Source: Verrucomicrobiota bacterium (lineage in GTDB: Bacteria; Verrucomicrobiota; Verrucomicrobiia; Opitutales; Opitutaceae). Taken from it: 64,000 bases of DNA. Shown one piece after another: positions 48,930 through 59,300 of the stretch. The stretch lies in the NCBI GenBank assembly GCA_016721945.1, contig JADKHC010000005.1:62001-126000 (forward strand), in the 5' to 3' direction. The translations under genes were made by a program, and so were the position numbers. The notes below the pieces were generated by a model that worked only from the letters and a program-made list of their open reading frames with translations, had not been told where the DNA came from and did not search any database. Numbering within the stretch: the first letter of the stretch is position 1; the number at the start of each line of letters is the position of its first letter.

Positions 48930-51428
48930 ATGCGTTGCATCATTACCTCCCTGACGTTGCTGTGCGTGACCCTGAACGCCACCGCGCAAATCGCACGCGT
49001 CGCCAACACCACGCTCGCTTTTCCACAAACGCCGCAGACCTTCGGCTACACCGCCGAAGACGCCTTTCCCGGGATAACTTTTAACCAACCGCTCGCCATC
49101 GCCACAGCGCCCGGCGAGACCAACCGTCTCTTCGTCGTGGAAAAACCGGGAACGATTCAAGTCCTCACCAGCCTCGACTCAACACCGACGAAACAGCTTT
49201 TCTTCGACATCAGCGCCCGCGTGCTCAGCAGCGGCGAAGAGGGGCTGCTCGGGCTCGCGTTCCACCCAAATTTCGCGAGCAACCGCTACTTCTACATCTT
49301 CTATACCACGAGCGTAACCACCAGCGCAGGAACCGGGCGTCACGACCGTCTTTCACGTTTCACCGCACTCGCCGCGCCCGCAACCAATGCCGAGATCCTA
49401 GCCACTGAAGTGCCAATGATTTCTCAGTACGACGAAGCGAGCAATCACAACGGCGGCGACCTCCACTTCGGTCCCGACGGCTATCTCTACGTCGCACTCG
49501 GCGACGAAGGCGGCGGCAACGACTCGGGCAACAACAGTCAGCGCATCGACAAAGATTTTTTCGCGGGCCTGCTCCGCATCGACGTCGATCAGCTCCCCGG
49601 CAATCTCACGCCCAACACTCACCCTTCGGTCCATGCGGGCACCTACAAAATTCCCGCAGACAATCCGTTCGTCGGCGCCACGTCCTTCAACGGCTCTGCC
49701 GTCACCACAACCAACGTCCGTACGGAATTTTGGGCTGTCGGCCTGCGCAATCCCTGGCGTTTTTCCTTCGACGCCCCCACTGGACGCCTGCTGCTCGGTG
49801 ACGTCGGCCAAGGGGCCCGCGAGGAGATCGATCTCATCGTCAAAGGCGGAAACTACGGCTGGAGTTATCGCGAGGGCACGATTGCCGGTCCGCGCAGCAA
49901 CCCACCCGCTGGAGTAAATTTCATCGACCCGATCTGGGACACTGATCGCTCCATCGCTTCGTCCATCACCGGCGGAGTCGTTTATCGCGGCAGTCGTTTC
50001 GCCCAGCTTTTCGGAAAATACGTTTTTGCCGACTACGGCACCAACCGGGTTTTCCTGATGACATTTCCCGAGACTGGCCCCGTGCAGGTGCAGACGCTTT
50101 TCACCGATTCCTCGCCCGTTGGTTTCGGTACGGATCCACAGAATGGCGACGTCCTCTACGCCAGCATTGGCAACGGCACGATTCGCCGCCTCGTCTACAA
50201 CTCCACGCCCACCGGCACCGCACTCCCCGCTACACTCAGCGCGACTGGCGCGTTTTCAGATCTCGGAACACTTACGCCCCAACCCGGCATCGTCCCCTAC
50301 GAACCCAACGTCTCGTTCTGGTCCGACCACGCGGGCAAGCGCCGCTGGTTTAGCATACCAACCCTCACCGACAGAATCGCCTTCGAACCAGACGACAACT
50401 GGTCTTTCCCCGCCGGTACGATTTGGATCAAGCACTTTGATCTGGAAACTATTCGCGGCAACCCCGCCACCTCCCGCCGCCTGGAAACCCGCTTTCTCGT
50501 GAAAACAACTTCCGGTGTCTACGGCGTCACTTACCGGTGGAATTCCGCCCAAACCGAGGCCTCCCTCGTTCCCGAAGCCGGCGAAACCGAAACCATTGCG
50601 ATCAACGAAAACGGCACCCTCCGCAACCAAACCTGGCGCTACCCGAGTCGCGCCGAATGCCTGCAATGCCACACCGCCGTCGCCGGCCACGCCCTCAGCT
50701 TCAACACCCCGCAGCTGAACCGCAACTTCGCCTACGCGAGCGGCACCAATAACCAAATTACAGCACTAAATAACGCTGGTTATTTCACCGCCACGACCCT
50801 GCCCGCCCTCGACACGCTGTATGCGCTTGCGCCCGCCGCCGATACCGCTGCTACGCTCGAACACCGAGTCCGCTCTTACCTCGCGGCCAACTGCATTTCC
50901 TGCCACCAACCCGGCGGCGCGGCCCTCGGCCACTGGGATGCCCGCATCGAAACGCCAACGAGCAACGCCGGTGTCATCAACGGCCCACTCGTCAACAATG
51001 GCGGCAACAGCGCCAGCCGCGTGATCGCCCCTGGTAGCACCGCACTCTCGATACTTTTGACCAGGATCAGCACCCGCGGTGTCGGCCAGATGCCACCGCT
51101 CGCCAGCACCGAACTAGACACCACCAACATAACTCTCGTCACAACGTGGGTCGCCGCCCTCGGTTCATCTTCCTCCAGCAGCTCGTCATCGTCTAGTTCC
51201 TCAAGTTCATCATCATCCTCCTCGTCGTCCTCGTCATCGAGCAGCTCAAGTTCCTCGTCGAGCTCGAGCAGCAGTTCATCATCCTCCTCTTCCTCTGGCG
51301 GCACTCCGTCCACCCCGCCGCCGACCGGCAGCAGTGGAGGCGCGTTCCCACCTTGGCTCTCCGCCCTCTTTGCCATGCTGCTGCTGACAAAATTCCGTAA
51401 CGCGACGCGCAACCAAATCCGCAGTTAG
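48930..51428 (+). CDS. Secreted PQQ-type sugar dehydrogenase with cytochrome c motifs, poly-Ser linker and C-terminal anchor
   Basis: An 832-residue exported protein. Signal peptide MRCIITSLTLLCVTLNATAQ. Residues ~30-440 are a six-bladed glucose/sorbosone dehydrogenase propeller (SGEEGLLGLAFHPNFASNRY, NHNGGDLHFGPDGYLYVALG, RTEFWAVGLRNPWRFSFDAP, GAREEIDLIVKGGNYGWSYR). A second region (about 440-735) holds two haem motifs, CLQCH at 577 and CISCHQPGG at 655. Then 44 serines (746-789), a short GGTPSTPPPTGSSGG spacer, and a C-terminal tag GAFPPWLSALFAMLLLTKF with a basic end. It should oxidise a sugar or alcohol in the periplasm and hand electrons to its haems. Substrate not assignable. Confidence 0.85.
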   Translation: MRCIITSLTLLCVTLNATAQIARVANTTLAFPQTPQTFGYTAEDAFPGITFNQPLAIATAPGETNRLFVVEKPGTIQVLTSLDSTPTKQLFFDISARVLSSGEEGLLGLAFHPNFASNRYFYIFYTTSVTTSAGTGRHDRLSRFTALAAPATNAEILATEVPMISQYDEASNHNGGDLHFGPDGYLYVALGDEGGGNDSGNNSQRIDKDFFAGLLRIDVDQLPGNLTPNTHPSVHAGTYKIPADNPFVGATSFNGSAVTTTNVRTEFWAVGLRNPWRFSFDAPTGRLLLGDVGQGAREEIDLIVKGGNYGWSYREGTIAGPRSNPPAGVNFIDPIWDTDRSIASSITGGVVYRGSRFAQLFGKYVFADYGTNRVFLMTFPETGPVQVQTLFTDSSPVGFGTDPQNGDVLYASIGNGTIRRLVYNSTPTGTALPATLSATGAFSDLGTLTPQPGIVPYEPNVSFWSDHAGKRRWFSIPTLTDRIAFEPDDNWSFPAGTIWIKHFDLETIRGNPATSRRLETRFLVKTTSGVYGVTYRWNSAQTEASLVPEAGETETIAINENGTLRNQTWRYPSRAECLQCHTAVAGHALSFNTPQLNRNFAYASGTNNQITALNNAGYFTATTLPALDTLYALAPAADTAATLEHRVRSYLAANCISCHQPGGAALGHWDARIETPTSNAGVINGPLVNNGGNSASRVIAPGSTALSILLTRISTRGVGQMPPLASTELDTTNITLVTTWVAALGSSSSSSSSSSSSSSSSSSSSSSSSSSSSSSSSSSSSSSSSSSSSGGTPSTPPPTGSSGGAFPPWLSALFAMLLLTKFRNATRNQIRS
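51165..51296 (+). repeat. 44-codon serine tract
   Basis: All 44 codons encode Ser, using all six serine codons in mixed order. Reverse strand shows a spurious acidic frame. The mixture argues that the amino acid, not the DNA, is what is kept. Confidence 0.9.
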
Positions 51429-51502
51429 AGTAGTTCCAGAAAAGTCATGGCCGTCTTACATCATTTCTCACTCAAACCTATCAACCTTAATTCCGCAGTT
51501 GA

Positions 51503-51640
51503 AACCGCTAATTTTCGCTAATTGGCGCTAAATCAGAGACATCGATAAAAATACATTTTCACCTATCAGGTAAACTCCGTTGCTGCGTAGACCGGTGGCT
51601 AACCTCCGAAATTAGCGGCGATTAGCGATAATTAGCGGTT
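51503..51640. repeat. Large imperfect inverted repeat (CGCTAATT type)
   Basis: The left arm (51503..51533) has AACCGCTAATTTTCGCTAA and GGCGCTAA; the right arm (51610..51640) is its near-complement, TTAGCGGCGATTAGCGATAA and TTAGCGG. The arms are 31 bases, differ at a handful of positions, and enclose 76 bases. It looks like a hairpin-type mobile repeat just upstream of the first hybrid kinase. Confidence 0.75.
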
Positions 51641-51765
51641 AAACAACTGCTTTTTTTGGGTTGAATGCAATTTGGCATTGGGTTGGGCGCGATCGCTTCG
51701 GTACGGATAACCAGTTATCCTGCTTTAAGGTACAGCCCAAGAGTGTCGATATAGGTGCGGATATT

Positions 51766-54700
51766 ATGGCTTTCTTCACCAAGATACTGCGCCTCCGACT
51801 TATCGGCGGCGGGTTATTCCTGCTGTTTATTTTAGTAGGGGCAGCGTCGGCTTTAGAGCCATCGCGCGGCATTCATCAGTATAATTTCCGCACGTGGAGA
51901 CAGGATAACGGCCTGCCTGCCAGCGTGATCAATACGATCTCGGTAACGAATGACGGGCGGCTTTGGCTGGGAACATTCAACGGATTGGTGAGTTTCGACG
52001 GCGTTGACTTCCAAACCCCGAATCCCCGAGGAGCGAGCAGCATCGAAGGAAAAAAGATAAACTGCCTTGCAGCCCGCCCGGCCGGCGGACTCTGGGTCGG
52101 CATGGAGAACAGCGGCCTGGCGTTTTTTGATGGCAAAAATATTGAGCAGCGAGCGCTACCCATATGGGGAGATACCTCGGCTACCATAAGAAGCCTTGTG
52201 GTGCTTCCCGACGATAGCCTGCTAATCGCCACGATCCGGGGCTGCGGTATTTGGCCGGCAGGCAAAGAGTTAACGCCAATCCCAGATACTGTCGGACCAC
52301 AGTTTATTACAAAAGGAAGGAGCGGCCGGATTTGGATTGGGACATCGGATGACGGCGTGTTCTACTGGGAAAACGGTCGCCTGACCGGACTTCCGGACAA
52401 ATCGCTCCGAAAGAACATCATTCAATCTATCGCGGAAGATAGCCGTGGTTTCTTGTGGGTCTCAACGGCCAACAACGGCCTGCATTGCTATGATCGTGAT
52501 CTTGCACCAGTGGCCCTGCCAAGCGGCCCTATTTCAACAACGGCTCTGTTGATCGATGCGCACGGTGTTCTCTGGGTAGGAACCGCAGGCCAAGGCCTCA
52601 TGCGATACAAGGATGGCGTTCCTTCGTTTTTCTACAAATCCGACGGATTGGCGGGTGATCGCATTACATCCATCGCCGAAACACCGGACGGCAGTATCTG
52701 GATCGGCACAACCGAAGGCCTGACCCAATTTTCCGATGTCAAGTTCCCGACCTATTCCAAAGCAGAGGGTCTGGTGACAGAGGGTGCCTTGGCCGTGGGA
52801 GCTGCCCGAGACGGTGGCGTCTGGATCGGCACATCGAATGGCGTTTCATATATCAAAGACGGAGTATTCACCAACTATGGTTATGATAGCGCCGATGGCT
52901 TTCCTTCGTGTTGGTTGAAGGGAGTTTTTGCTGCGAGTAACGGCGATGTCTATTTCATCGATGGGCGCAAGAATCTGGTTCGGTTTTCGGGTGGCAAAGT
53001 GGTTAAAAGCTGGCTCTCCGATAAATGGCCCCGCGCAGTGACCGAGGACGCCCAAGGCATCATCGTGGCCATTGCGGGGGATTTGATGAGGCTGGAGAAC
53101 GACGTTATGGTGCCCATCCGCCTCTCCACCGGCGAACCAGTTCGGTTTGAGTGGATCAACGATATACTCCACGCGCGCGATGGTACGCTTTGGATCGCCA
53201 CAACAGTCGGCACCTTCTCGCTGAAAAACGGAAAACTGACTGACTTGTGCAAAGTTAGCGGTCTACCGGCGATACGATCCGTTTTTCTCATGCAGGACGA
53301 TTCAGATTCGATTTGGACCGTGCACATGGGCGGCATCGCACGCTGCAAAGAGGGGAAGCTGCGCCTGATTTCTCGTGAGCAAGGGCTGTTTGATAACGCC
53401 ATCAATACCATGATCCCTGATCTCCTTGGGAATTTCTGGGTGCATTCCTCCCAAGGCATCTTCCGTATGCGCCAAGCGGAAGCCAACGCAGTCGCGGATG
53501 GCAAAGCGGCACGCCTAAACTGCACCGTCTTTGAAGGCACCGACTCCGTAAAAACCGTCGATAAGCTCTCGTACGAATACTCCGGATGCCGGTCGACCGA
53601 TGGACGAATCTGGTTCCCCTCCGCAAAAGGCGTGATCGCAATCGATCCAGCTAACGTCCGGTACAACTCGAAGCCGCCACCGGTATCCATAGTTAAAATA
53701 CGCGTCAATGGCAGCCCGTACGACCTGGAGAAGCCGCCGTCGATCGAACCAGGCCCGGGAAATCTGGAGGTCAACTACGCCGCGCTCGATTATATCGCTC
53801 CCAAGAAAATCCAGTACCGCTATCGACTCAAGGGCATGGACACCGACTGGGTCGAGGTGGGCAGCCGACGGTTCGCTTTCTATACCAATCTACCTCCGGG
53901 TAATTATCACTTCGAGGTTCAAGCGAGAAGTTCCGAAGGAGACTGGGGCAATACCAGTGCCGGGTTGGACCTAGTCCTTCCTCGACAGCTGCATGAAACG
54001 TGGGGCTTCCGCGTCGCTTGTCTCTGCGGCTTGTTCGGGTTGGGCTTCTATCTGATGCGAGTCCGCGAAATGCACCGGCGCGAGGTTGAGCTCCGCCAGT
54101 CGCATGTGGTGATGGAAGGCAAAGTGCGCGAGCGCACCGCCGAGCTTGCCACCGCCAATACCTCCTTGCGCGAAGCCGTTCGAGTCGCGCAGGACGCAGC
54201 CAAGACAAAGAGCCAGTTTCTCGCGAACATGTCGCACGAAATACGCACGCCGATGAACGGAGTCATCGGCATGAGTAACCTACTTCTGGATACAACGCTC
54301 GACATCAAGCAACGGGAGCTGGCTGAAACGACCCGCAACAGCGCCGAAGCGCTCCTGACGGTGCTCAACGACATCCTGGATTTCTCCAAAATAGAAGCCG
54401 GCAAGATGACGCTGGAGTCCCTGGAATTCGATTTGCGGGCCGCCATCGAGGAGTCAGTAGAACTCCTCTCTTCACAGGCCACCGCCAAGCATGTCGAGCT
54501 CGCATCAATCATCGCCTACGATCTCCCCACCTCCGTAAGCGGCGATCCCGGCCGAGTCCGGCAAGTGCTGCTAAATCTCCTCGGTAACGCCGTGAAGTTC
54601 ACGGAAAAAGGCGAGATCATGCTCACCGTCAGTCGTGAGCAATCCACCGAACCAAGCTCAACACCTTTCATCCGCTTCGAGATTCGCGACTCAGGCATCG

Positions 54701-55794
54701 GCATCGACCTCGACGCCCAACGAAAACTTTTCCAGCCATTCACCCAAGCGGATAACTCCACCACGCGCCGCTTTGGCGGAACCGGCCTGGGGCTCGCGAT
54801 CACCCGGCAAATCGTCGAATTGATGGGCGGCCGCATTGGCATGAGCAGCGTGCCCGGGCAGGGTTCAACGTTCTGGTTTTCTTTACCTCTGGCGCAAGTC
54901 TCGGCAGCAGCCCCGGCGGGAAAAAACATCCTTGCCGCAGCAGCACCGCTCCGGGGCGTCCAGGTTCTGGTGATTCCAGAGGGCAAGACAACCCTGCGCG
55001 TGCTGGAGCACCATGCCAAAGCCTGGGGTCTTTCCATGATGACAGCGGACAATGCCGCTGCAGCTGCCGCACACATCACACAAGCCTCGCGCGAGGGAAA
55101 ACCCATCCAAGCCATCATAATCGGCTCCCCCTCGGATGACACCGAGATAGACAATGCCCGGCCCATCGCCCAAGAGCTGACCGGCACGGGCATCCCCGTT
55201 ATCCTCTACGGTTCGCAATGGAGCCATGCCATCGGAAACACCACAACGCAGCCCAATATTATTGCGACACTGACCACCCCGCTGCGCACCCGAAGCCTCT
55301 TGCGTGCCCTACTCCAAGTGATCGGAGCGAGCGAAAAACTTACCCCAACAAAAAACAGCGCCGCGCCCACAAAAACGGTACCCGCGAAACCTGCTGTTGC
55401 TCAACACGCCTTGCGCATTCTCGTCGTGGAGGACAACCCGGTCAACCAACGGGTGATTCAACTCCAGCTTCGCAAAATAGGATATACTGCACGCCTCGCC
55501 TCGAACGGCTTGGAAGCATTGAAGGCTCTCAACGAAGAACCTGCAGACCTCGTCTTCATGGATTGCCAGATGCCCGAGCTGGACGGCTACGAAACCACAA
55601 AGCAACTGCGCCAGCAAAAACGCTTTGACAACCTATTCATCACGGCGATGACAGCCAACTCGATGGAGGGCGACCAAGAGCGCTGCCTAGCCGCCGGCAT
55701 GAACGACTACCTGAGCAAACCCGCGCGCGAGGCTGAACTCATAGGTGCCATAAATCGCGCCGCAGCCAAGCTGACGGAGACAGAGCGTACTTAG
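51766..55794 (+). CDS. Propeller hybrid histidine kinase with pseudo-receiver and receiver (first paralogue)
   Basis: A 1342-residue one-component-like two-component sensor. Order: signal/anchor (LIGGGLFLLFILVGAASALE), Reg_prop beta-propeller repeats (about 30-630, e.g. VTNDGRLWLGTFNGLVSFDG), Y_Y_Y domain (about 635-735), one membrane helix (WGFRVACLCGLFGLGFYLMR), coiled coil, HisKA with His824 (NMSHEIRTPMNGVIGM), HATPase (GDPGRVRQVLLNLLGNAVKF, RRFGGTGLGLAI), a pseudo-receiver, then a true receiver with Asp1266 (LVFMDCQMPELDGYET). The pseudo-receiver lacks the acidic pair, the phospho-Asp and the conserved Lys. No response regulator is adjacent, so output is probably phosphorelay to a remote protein. 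Start: the ATG before AFFTKILRLR. Confidence 0.92.
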   Translation: MAFFTKILRLRLIGGGLFLLFILVGAASALEPSRGIHQYNFRTWRQDNGLPASVINTISVTNDGRLWLGTFNGLVSFDGVDFQTPNPRGASSIEGKKINCLAARPAGGLWVGMENSGLAFFDGKNIEQRALPIWGDTSATIRSLVVLPDDSLLIATIRGCGIWPAGKELTPIPDTVGPQFITKGRSGRIWIGTSDDGVFYWENGRLTGLPDKSLRKNIIQSIAEDSRGFLWVSTANNGLHCYDRDLAPVALPSGPISTTALLIDAHGVLWVGTAGQGLMRYKDGVPSFFYKSDGLAGDRITSIAETPDGSIWIGTTEGLTQFSDVKFPTYSKAEGLVTEGALAVGAARDGGVWIGTSNGVSYIKDGVFTNYGYDSADGFPSCWLKGVFAASNGDVYFIDGRKNLVRFSGGKVVKSWLSDKWPRAVTEDAQGIIVAIAGDLMRLENDVMVPIRLSTGEPVRFEWINDILHARDGTLWIATTVGTFSLKNGKLTDLCKVSGLPAIRSVFLMQDDSDSIWTVHMGGIARCKEGKLRLISREQGLFDNAINTMIPDLLGNFWVHSSQGIFRMRQAEANAVADGKAARLNCTVFEGTDSVKTVDKLSYEYSGCRSTDGRIWFPSAKGVIAIDPANVRYNSKPPPVSIVKIRVNGSPYDLEKPPSIEPGPGNLEVNYAALDYIAPKKIQYRYRLKGMDTDWVEVGSRRFAFYTNLPPGNYHFEVQARSSEGDWGNTSAGLDLVLPRQLHETWGFRVACLCGLFGLGFYLMRVREMHRREVELRQSHVVMEGKVRERTAELATANTSLREAVRVAQDAAKTKSQFLANMSHEIRTPMNGVIGMSNLLLDTTLDIKQRELAETTRNSAEALLTVLNDILDFSKIEAGKMTLESLEFDLRAAIEESVELLSSQATAKHVELASIIAYDLPTSVSGDPGRVRQVLLNLLGNAVKFTEKGEIMLTVSREQSTEPSSTPFIRFEIRDSGIGIDLDAQRKLFQPFTQADNSTTRRFGGTGLGLAITRQIVELMGGRIGMSSVPGQGSTFWFSLPLAQVSAAAPAGKNILAAAAPLRGVQVLVIPEGKTTLRVLEHHAKAWGLSMMTADNAAAAAAHITQASREGKPIQAIIIGSPSDDTEIDNARPIAQELTGTGIPVILYGSQWSHAIGNTTTQPNIIATLTTPLRTRSLLRALLQVIGASEKLTPTKNSAAPTKTVPAKPAVAQHALRILVVEDNPVNQRVIQLQLRKIGYTARLASNGLEALKALNEEPADLVFMDCQMPELDGYETTKQLRQQKRFDNLFITAMTANSMEGDQERCLAAGMNDYLSKPAREAELIGAINRAAAKLTETERT

Positions 55795-55801
55795 CCGTAA
55801 C

Positions 55802-55988
55802 CATTCAGTTGGGAGCCACAGATGAACACCGATGAGCACAGATTAGGGCAGAAACAACGTCGGAGTTTTGGCCTCTGATCGCACACCGTCTGGTTTAACA
55901 GGTAACTTCTCGCACTGCGTTAAAACAGTCCTCCGGGGCATCTGTGTTTATCAGTGTGCATCGGTGGCTCCATTGCATGGATACGGCT
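55802..55988. repeat. 186-bp direct repeat, copy A
   Basis: About 90% identical to 60479..60664. Its ends are an inverted pair: GGAGCCACAGATGAACACCG near the start and CGGTGGCTCC near the end, with CACAGAT/ATCTGTG inside, so each copy can form a long hairpin. Confidence 0.9.
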
Positions 55989-56007
55989 CAGTGTTTACGC
56001 CCTTTAA

Positions 56008-56034
56008 CCACTCAACGCTTTCACGAGCGCGGCA
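56008..56034. other. Short remnant matching the 3' end of tex
   Basis: CCACTCAACGCTTT then GAGCGCGGCA, in the same order and spacing (3 versus 5 bases) as the last codons of tex at 60813..60841. Too short to be certain. Confidence 0.45.
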
Positions 56035-56300
56035 CTAAACCGTAACGATGCAGTTGAAGCATAATCTCCAGCGAGGAGCGCTGAAAGCGGAGCCCAATGT
56101 CCCCATCGGGCTTGATCGAAGCCGCTCCCAAACCAGCCCGTTAGGGACAACGGGCTCCACCCGCTATCGATTTCAGTATAAAAGCGTCGGTCGTTTGGCC
56201 TAACAAGCAATGTAGATTGACCTCCTGGAGCTTCAGCTCAGATAAGCTGCAACCAGCTTAAAGGCACCAGTAATCAGTGCCGATATTAAGCACGCCCCTC

Positions 56301-59300
56301 ATGCTTCCCCTCGCCAAAGTGCTGCCCGCGAAATTTGCCGGTAGCAGCATCCTCCTATCTTTGTTTTTGGTGGTGCCGTTGTGGGCGTTAGACCCGTCAC
56401 GCAGTATTCTCCAGTATAACAACCGAACCTGGAGACAAGACAACGGACTGCCGGCCAACGGCATAAACGCAATCTCCGTGGCCAATGACGGTAAGCTTTG
56501 GTTAGGGACTGCGAAGGGATTGATCAGTTTCGATGGCGTGGATTTCCGGCTAGTGAATCCCGTAGGGGCGTCGTACATCGAAGGGCAGGTGATCACCTCC
56601 ATAGGCGCTCGCCCAGCCGGCGGACTCTGGCTCGGAATGGAAAACGGAGGACTGGCTTTCTTCGATGGCAAGAGCGTGGAGCCACGCCAGCTGCCTGCCT
56701 GGTTAAGTTCCGTGCAAAAAGTGAGATCGTTGGCCGTGGATGCCGATGACACTCTACACATCGGCACCATCCGTGGCGCAGGCCTTTGGCCAGCTGGCAA
56801 GGAGATGCTCCCACTCATAGCCGGTACGGAAATAGACGCCTTTTGCGTCAGCAAAGGCAGGAGCGGCCGGATATGGATTGGGACTGCAAAACAAGGCGTG
56901 CTCTATTGGGAAAACGGCAAGCTGGTCGAGCATCCCGACAAGTCTCTCAAAAACGTCATCACCCAAGCCATCGCCGAAGACCAGCGCGGCTTCCTCTGGG
57001 TATCGACCGGCAACGGCGTGCGTTGCTATAACCACGAGCTTGAGCCAGTCACCCTGCCCAATATCCGCGCTGACGCGACAAGCGCGCTACTCATCGATCG
57101 CCATGGCGTTGTTTGGGTGGGAACGACTGGTTTTGGACTGATCCGATACCAAAATGGAGTTGCCACAATATTTCGGAAATCGGACGGACTGGCCAATGAC
57201 CGGATTCTCTCTCTCGCCGAGACACCGGACGGCAGCTTGTGGGTGGGAACGATCGACGGCCTCACGCAACTTTCCGACGTCAAGTTTCCGACCCTTTCCA
57301 TAGCCGATGGATTAGTAACGGACGGCGCCTTGTCTGTGGCCGCGACCCGCGATGGCGGCATCTGGGTCGGCACACCCAATGGCGTTTCATTTATTAAGGA
57401 CGGTAATTTTTCCAACTACGGTTTCGAAGGAGGAAACGGCTTTCGCTCGCGATGGGTGAAGAGCATTTTCCCCGCGAGCAACGGCGATGTCTATTTCATC
57501 GGAGGCCGCAATAATCTGGACCGGTTTTCTGGAGGCAAAGTGGTGGCAAGCTGGGGCACCGACATATTCCCCCGCCGCGTGGTGGAAGACGCCCAAGGCA
57601 TCATCATTGCCACGGCGGGAAATCTCATGCGGCTGGAAAACGATGCCCTCGTGCCCGCCCGGCTAACCACAGGCGAGCCCATCCAACTCGCTTGGATTAA
57701 CGATCTGTTAATGGCGCGCAACGGCTCACTATGGATCGCTACGGAAAAAGGGATCTTTGAACTAAAAAACGGCACCCTCTTTGATTGGTGTAAAACAAGC
57801 GGACGACCCGCCGCCCGCTATGATTACCTCGCCGAAGACGACGCAGGATCGATCTGGGCGACGCAACACGGCGGCATCGCCCGCTGCAAAGACGGAAAGA
57901 TCCAAATCATATCTCGCGGGCAGGGCTTATACGAAAACGCCATCAACGCCATAATCCCGGATCTCCTCGGAAATTTCTGGGTGGATTCCACCCGGGGAAT
58001 ATTCCGCGTCAGCCAGGCCGAGATGAACGCCGTCGCCGATGGCATCGCGCCCAGCATCCACTGCACGGTTTACGAAGGCCCGCATGTCGTAAAAACGATC
58101 GACAAAATCTCTTATGAGTACTCCGGCTGCCGAAGTGCCGACGGACGCATCTGGTTCCCCTCGTCGAAGGGCGTCATCGTGATCGACCCGGCAAATGTGC
58201 CCTATAACCCGACAACGCCACCCATATCCATCGCCCGGATACGCGTCAACGGACGTCCCTACGACCTGGCGAAACCTCCCGTGCTGGAGCCAGGCCCAAG
58301 CAATCTCGAAGTCGATTACGCAGCACTCGACTACCTCGCTCCCCAAAAAATCCAATACCGCTATCGCCTCCAAGGCATGGACGCCGACTGGATTGAGGTG
58401 GGGAGCCGCCGACTCGCTCTCTATACCAATCTTCCCTCCGGGCATTATCGCTTCGAGGTTCAAGCAAGAAGCGCCGAGGGGATCTGGGGCAACACCCGTG
58501 CGAGCCTGGATTTGGTCTTCCCTCAACGCCTGTACCAAACATGGGGATTTCGCATCGCGTGCCTCGGTGGATTTTTCGGACTGGGCTTCTATTTAATGCG
58601 AGTCCGTGTGATGCACCAACGGCAGGTTGAGCTACGCCGCTCGAATGTGTTGATGGAGGAAAATGTTCGCATGCGCACCGCTGAGCTCGCGAAAGCCAAC
58701 TCGACTCTGCGGAATGAAATCGAGGTGCGCAAACATGCCCAGGCCGAGACAGAGCAACTGCACGACAAGCTGCGCGATGCCGCCCGTGCCGCAGAAACCG
58801 CAACCAAAACAAAGAGCGAATTCCTCGCGAACATGTCGCACGAAATACGCACCCCGATGAACGGCGTCATCGGCATGAGCAACCTGCTGCTGGACACGTC
58901 CCTGGCGCCCCATCAGCGCGAGCTGGCAGAAACAACCCGCAACAGTGCCGAGGCCCTGCTCACCGTGCTCAACGACGTTCTCGATTTCTCAAAAATCGAA
59001 GCCGGCAAAATGACCCTTGAGTCTCTGGAGTTCAACCTCCGAGACGTCGTCGAGGAGTCAGTGGAACTACTCGCCGTCCGGGCCGCCGAGAAGCATGTCG
59101 AGCTCGCATCGATCATCGCCTACGATTTGCCAACATCGGTAAACGGCGATCCCGGCCGACTCCGCCAGGTGCTGCTGAACATCCTCGGCAATGCCGTGAA
59201 ATTCACTGAAAAAGGCGAAGTCGTGGTGACAGTCAGTCGTGAACCTTCGACCGAACCAAGCGCTCCACCCTTAATCCGCTTCGAAATACGCGACACCGGC

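Larger units (their letters stand above)
55795..56300. other. Intergenic between the two hybrid kinases
   Basis: About 500 bases. Holds repeat copy A and a 27-bp match to the 3' end of tex; no gene recognised. Confidence 0.6.

Noticed and set aside
50876..51412. A long reverse-strand frame rich in Glu/Asp opposite the Ser tract
   Set aside because: It is the complement of the serine codons (TCN/AGY read backwards gives acidic codons) and lies inside a well-supported gene on the other strand.
51503..51640. CRISPR array in the CGCTAATT repeats
   Set aside because: The units are inverted, not direct, and are not separated by spacers of constant length; no cas genes are near.
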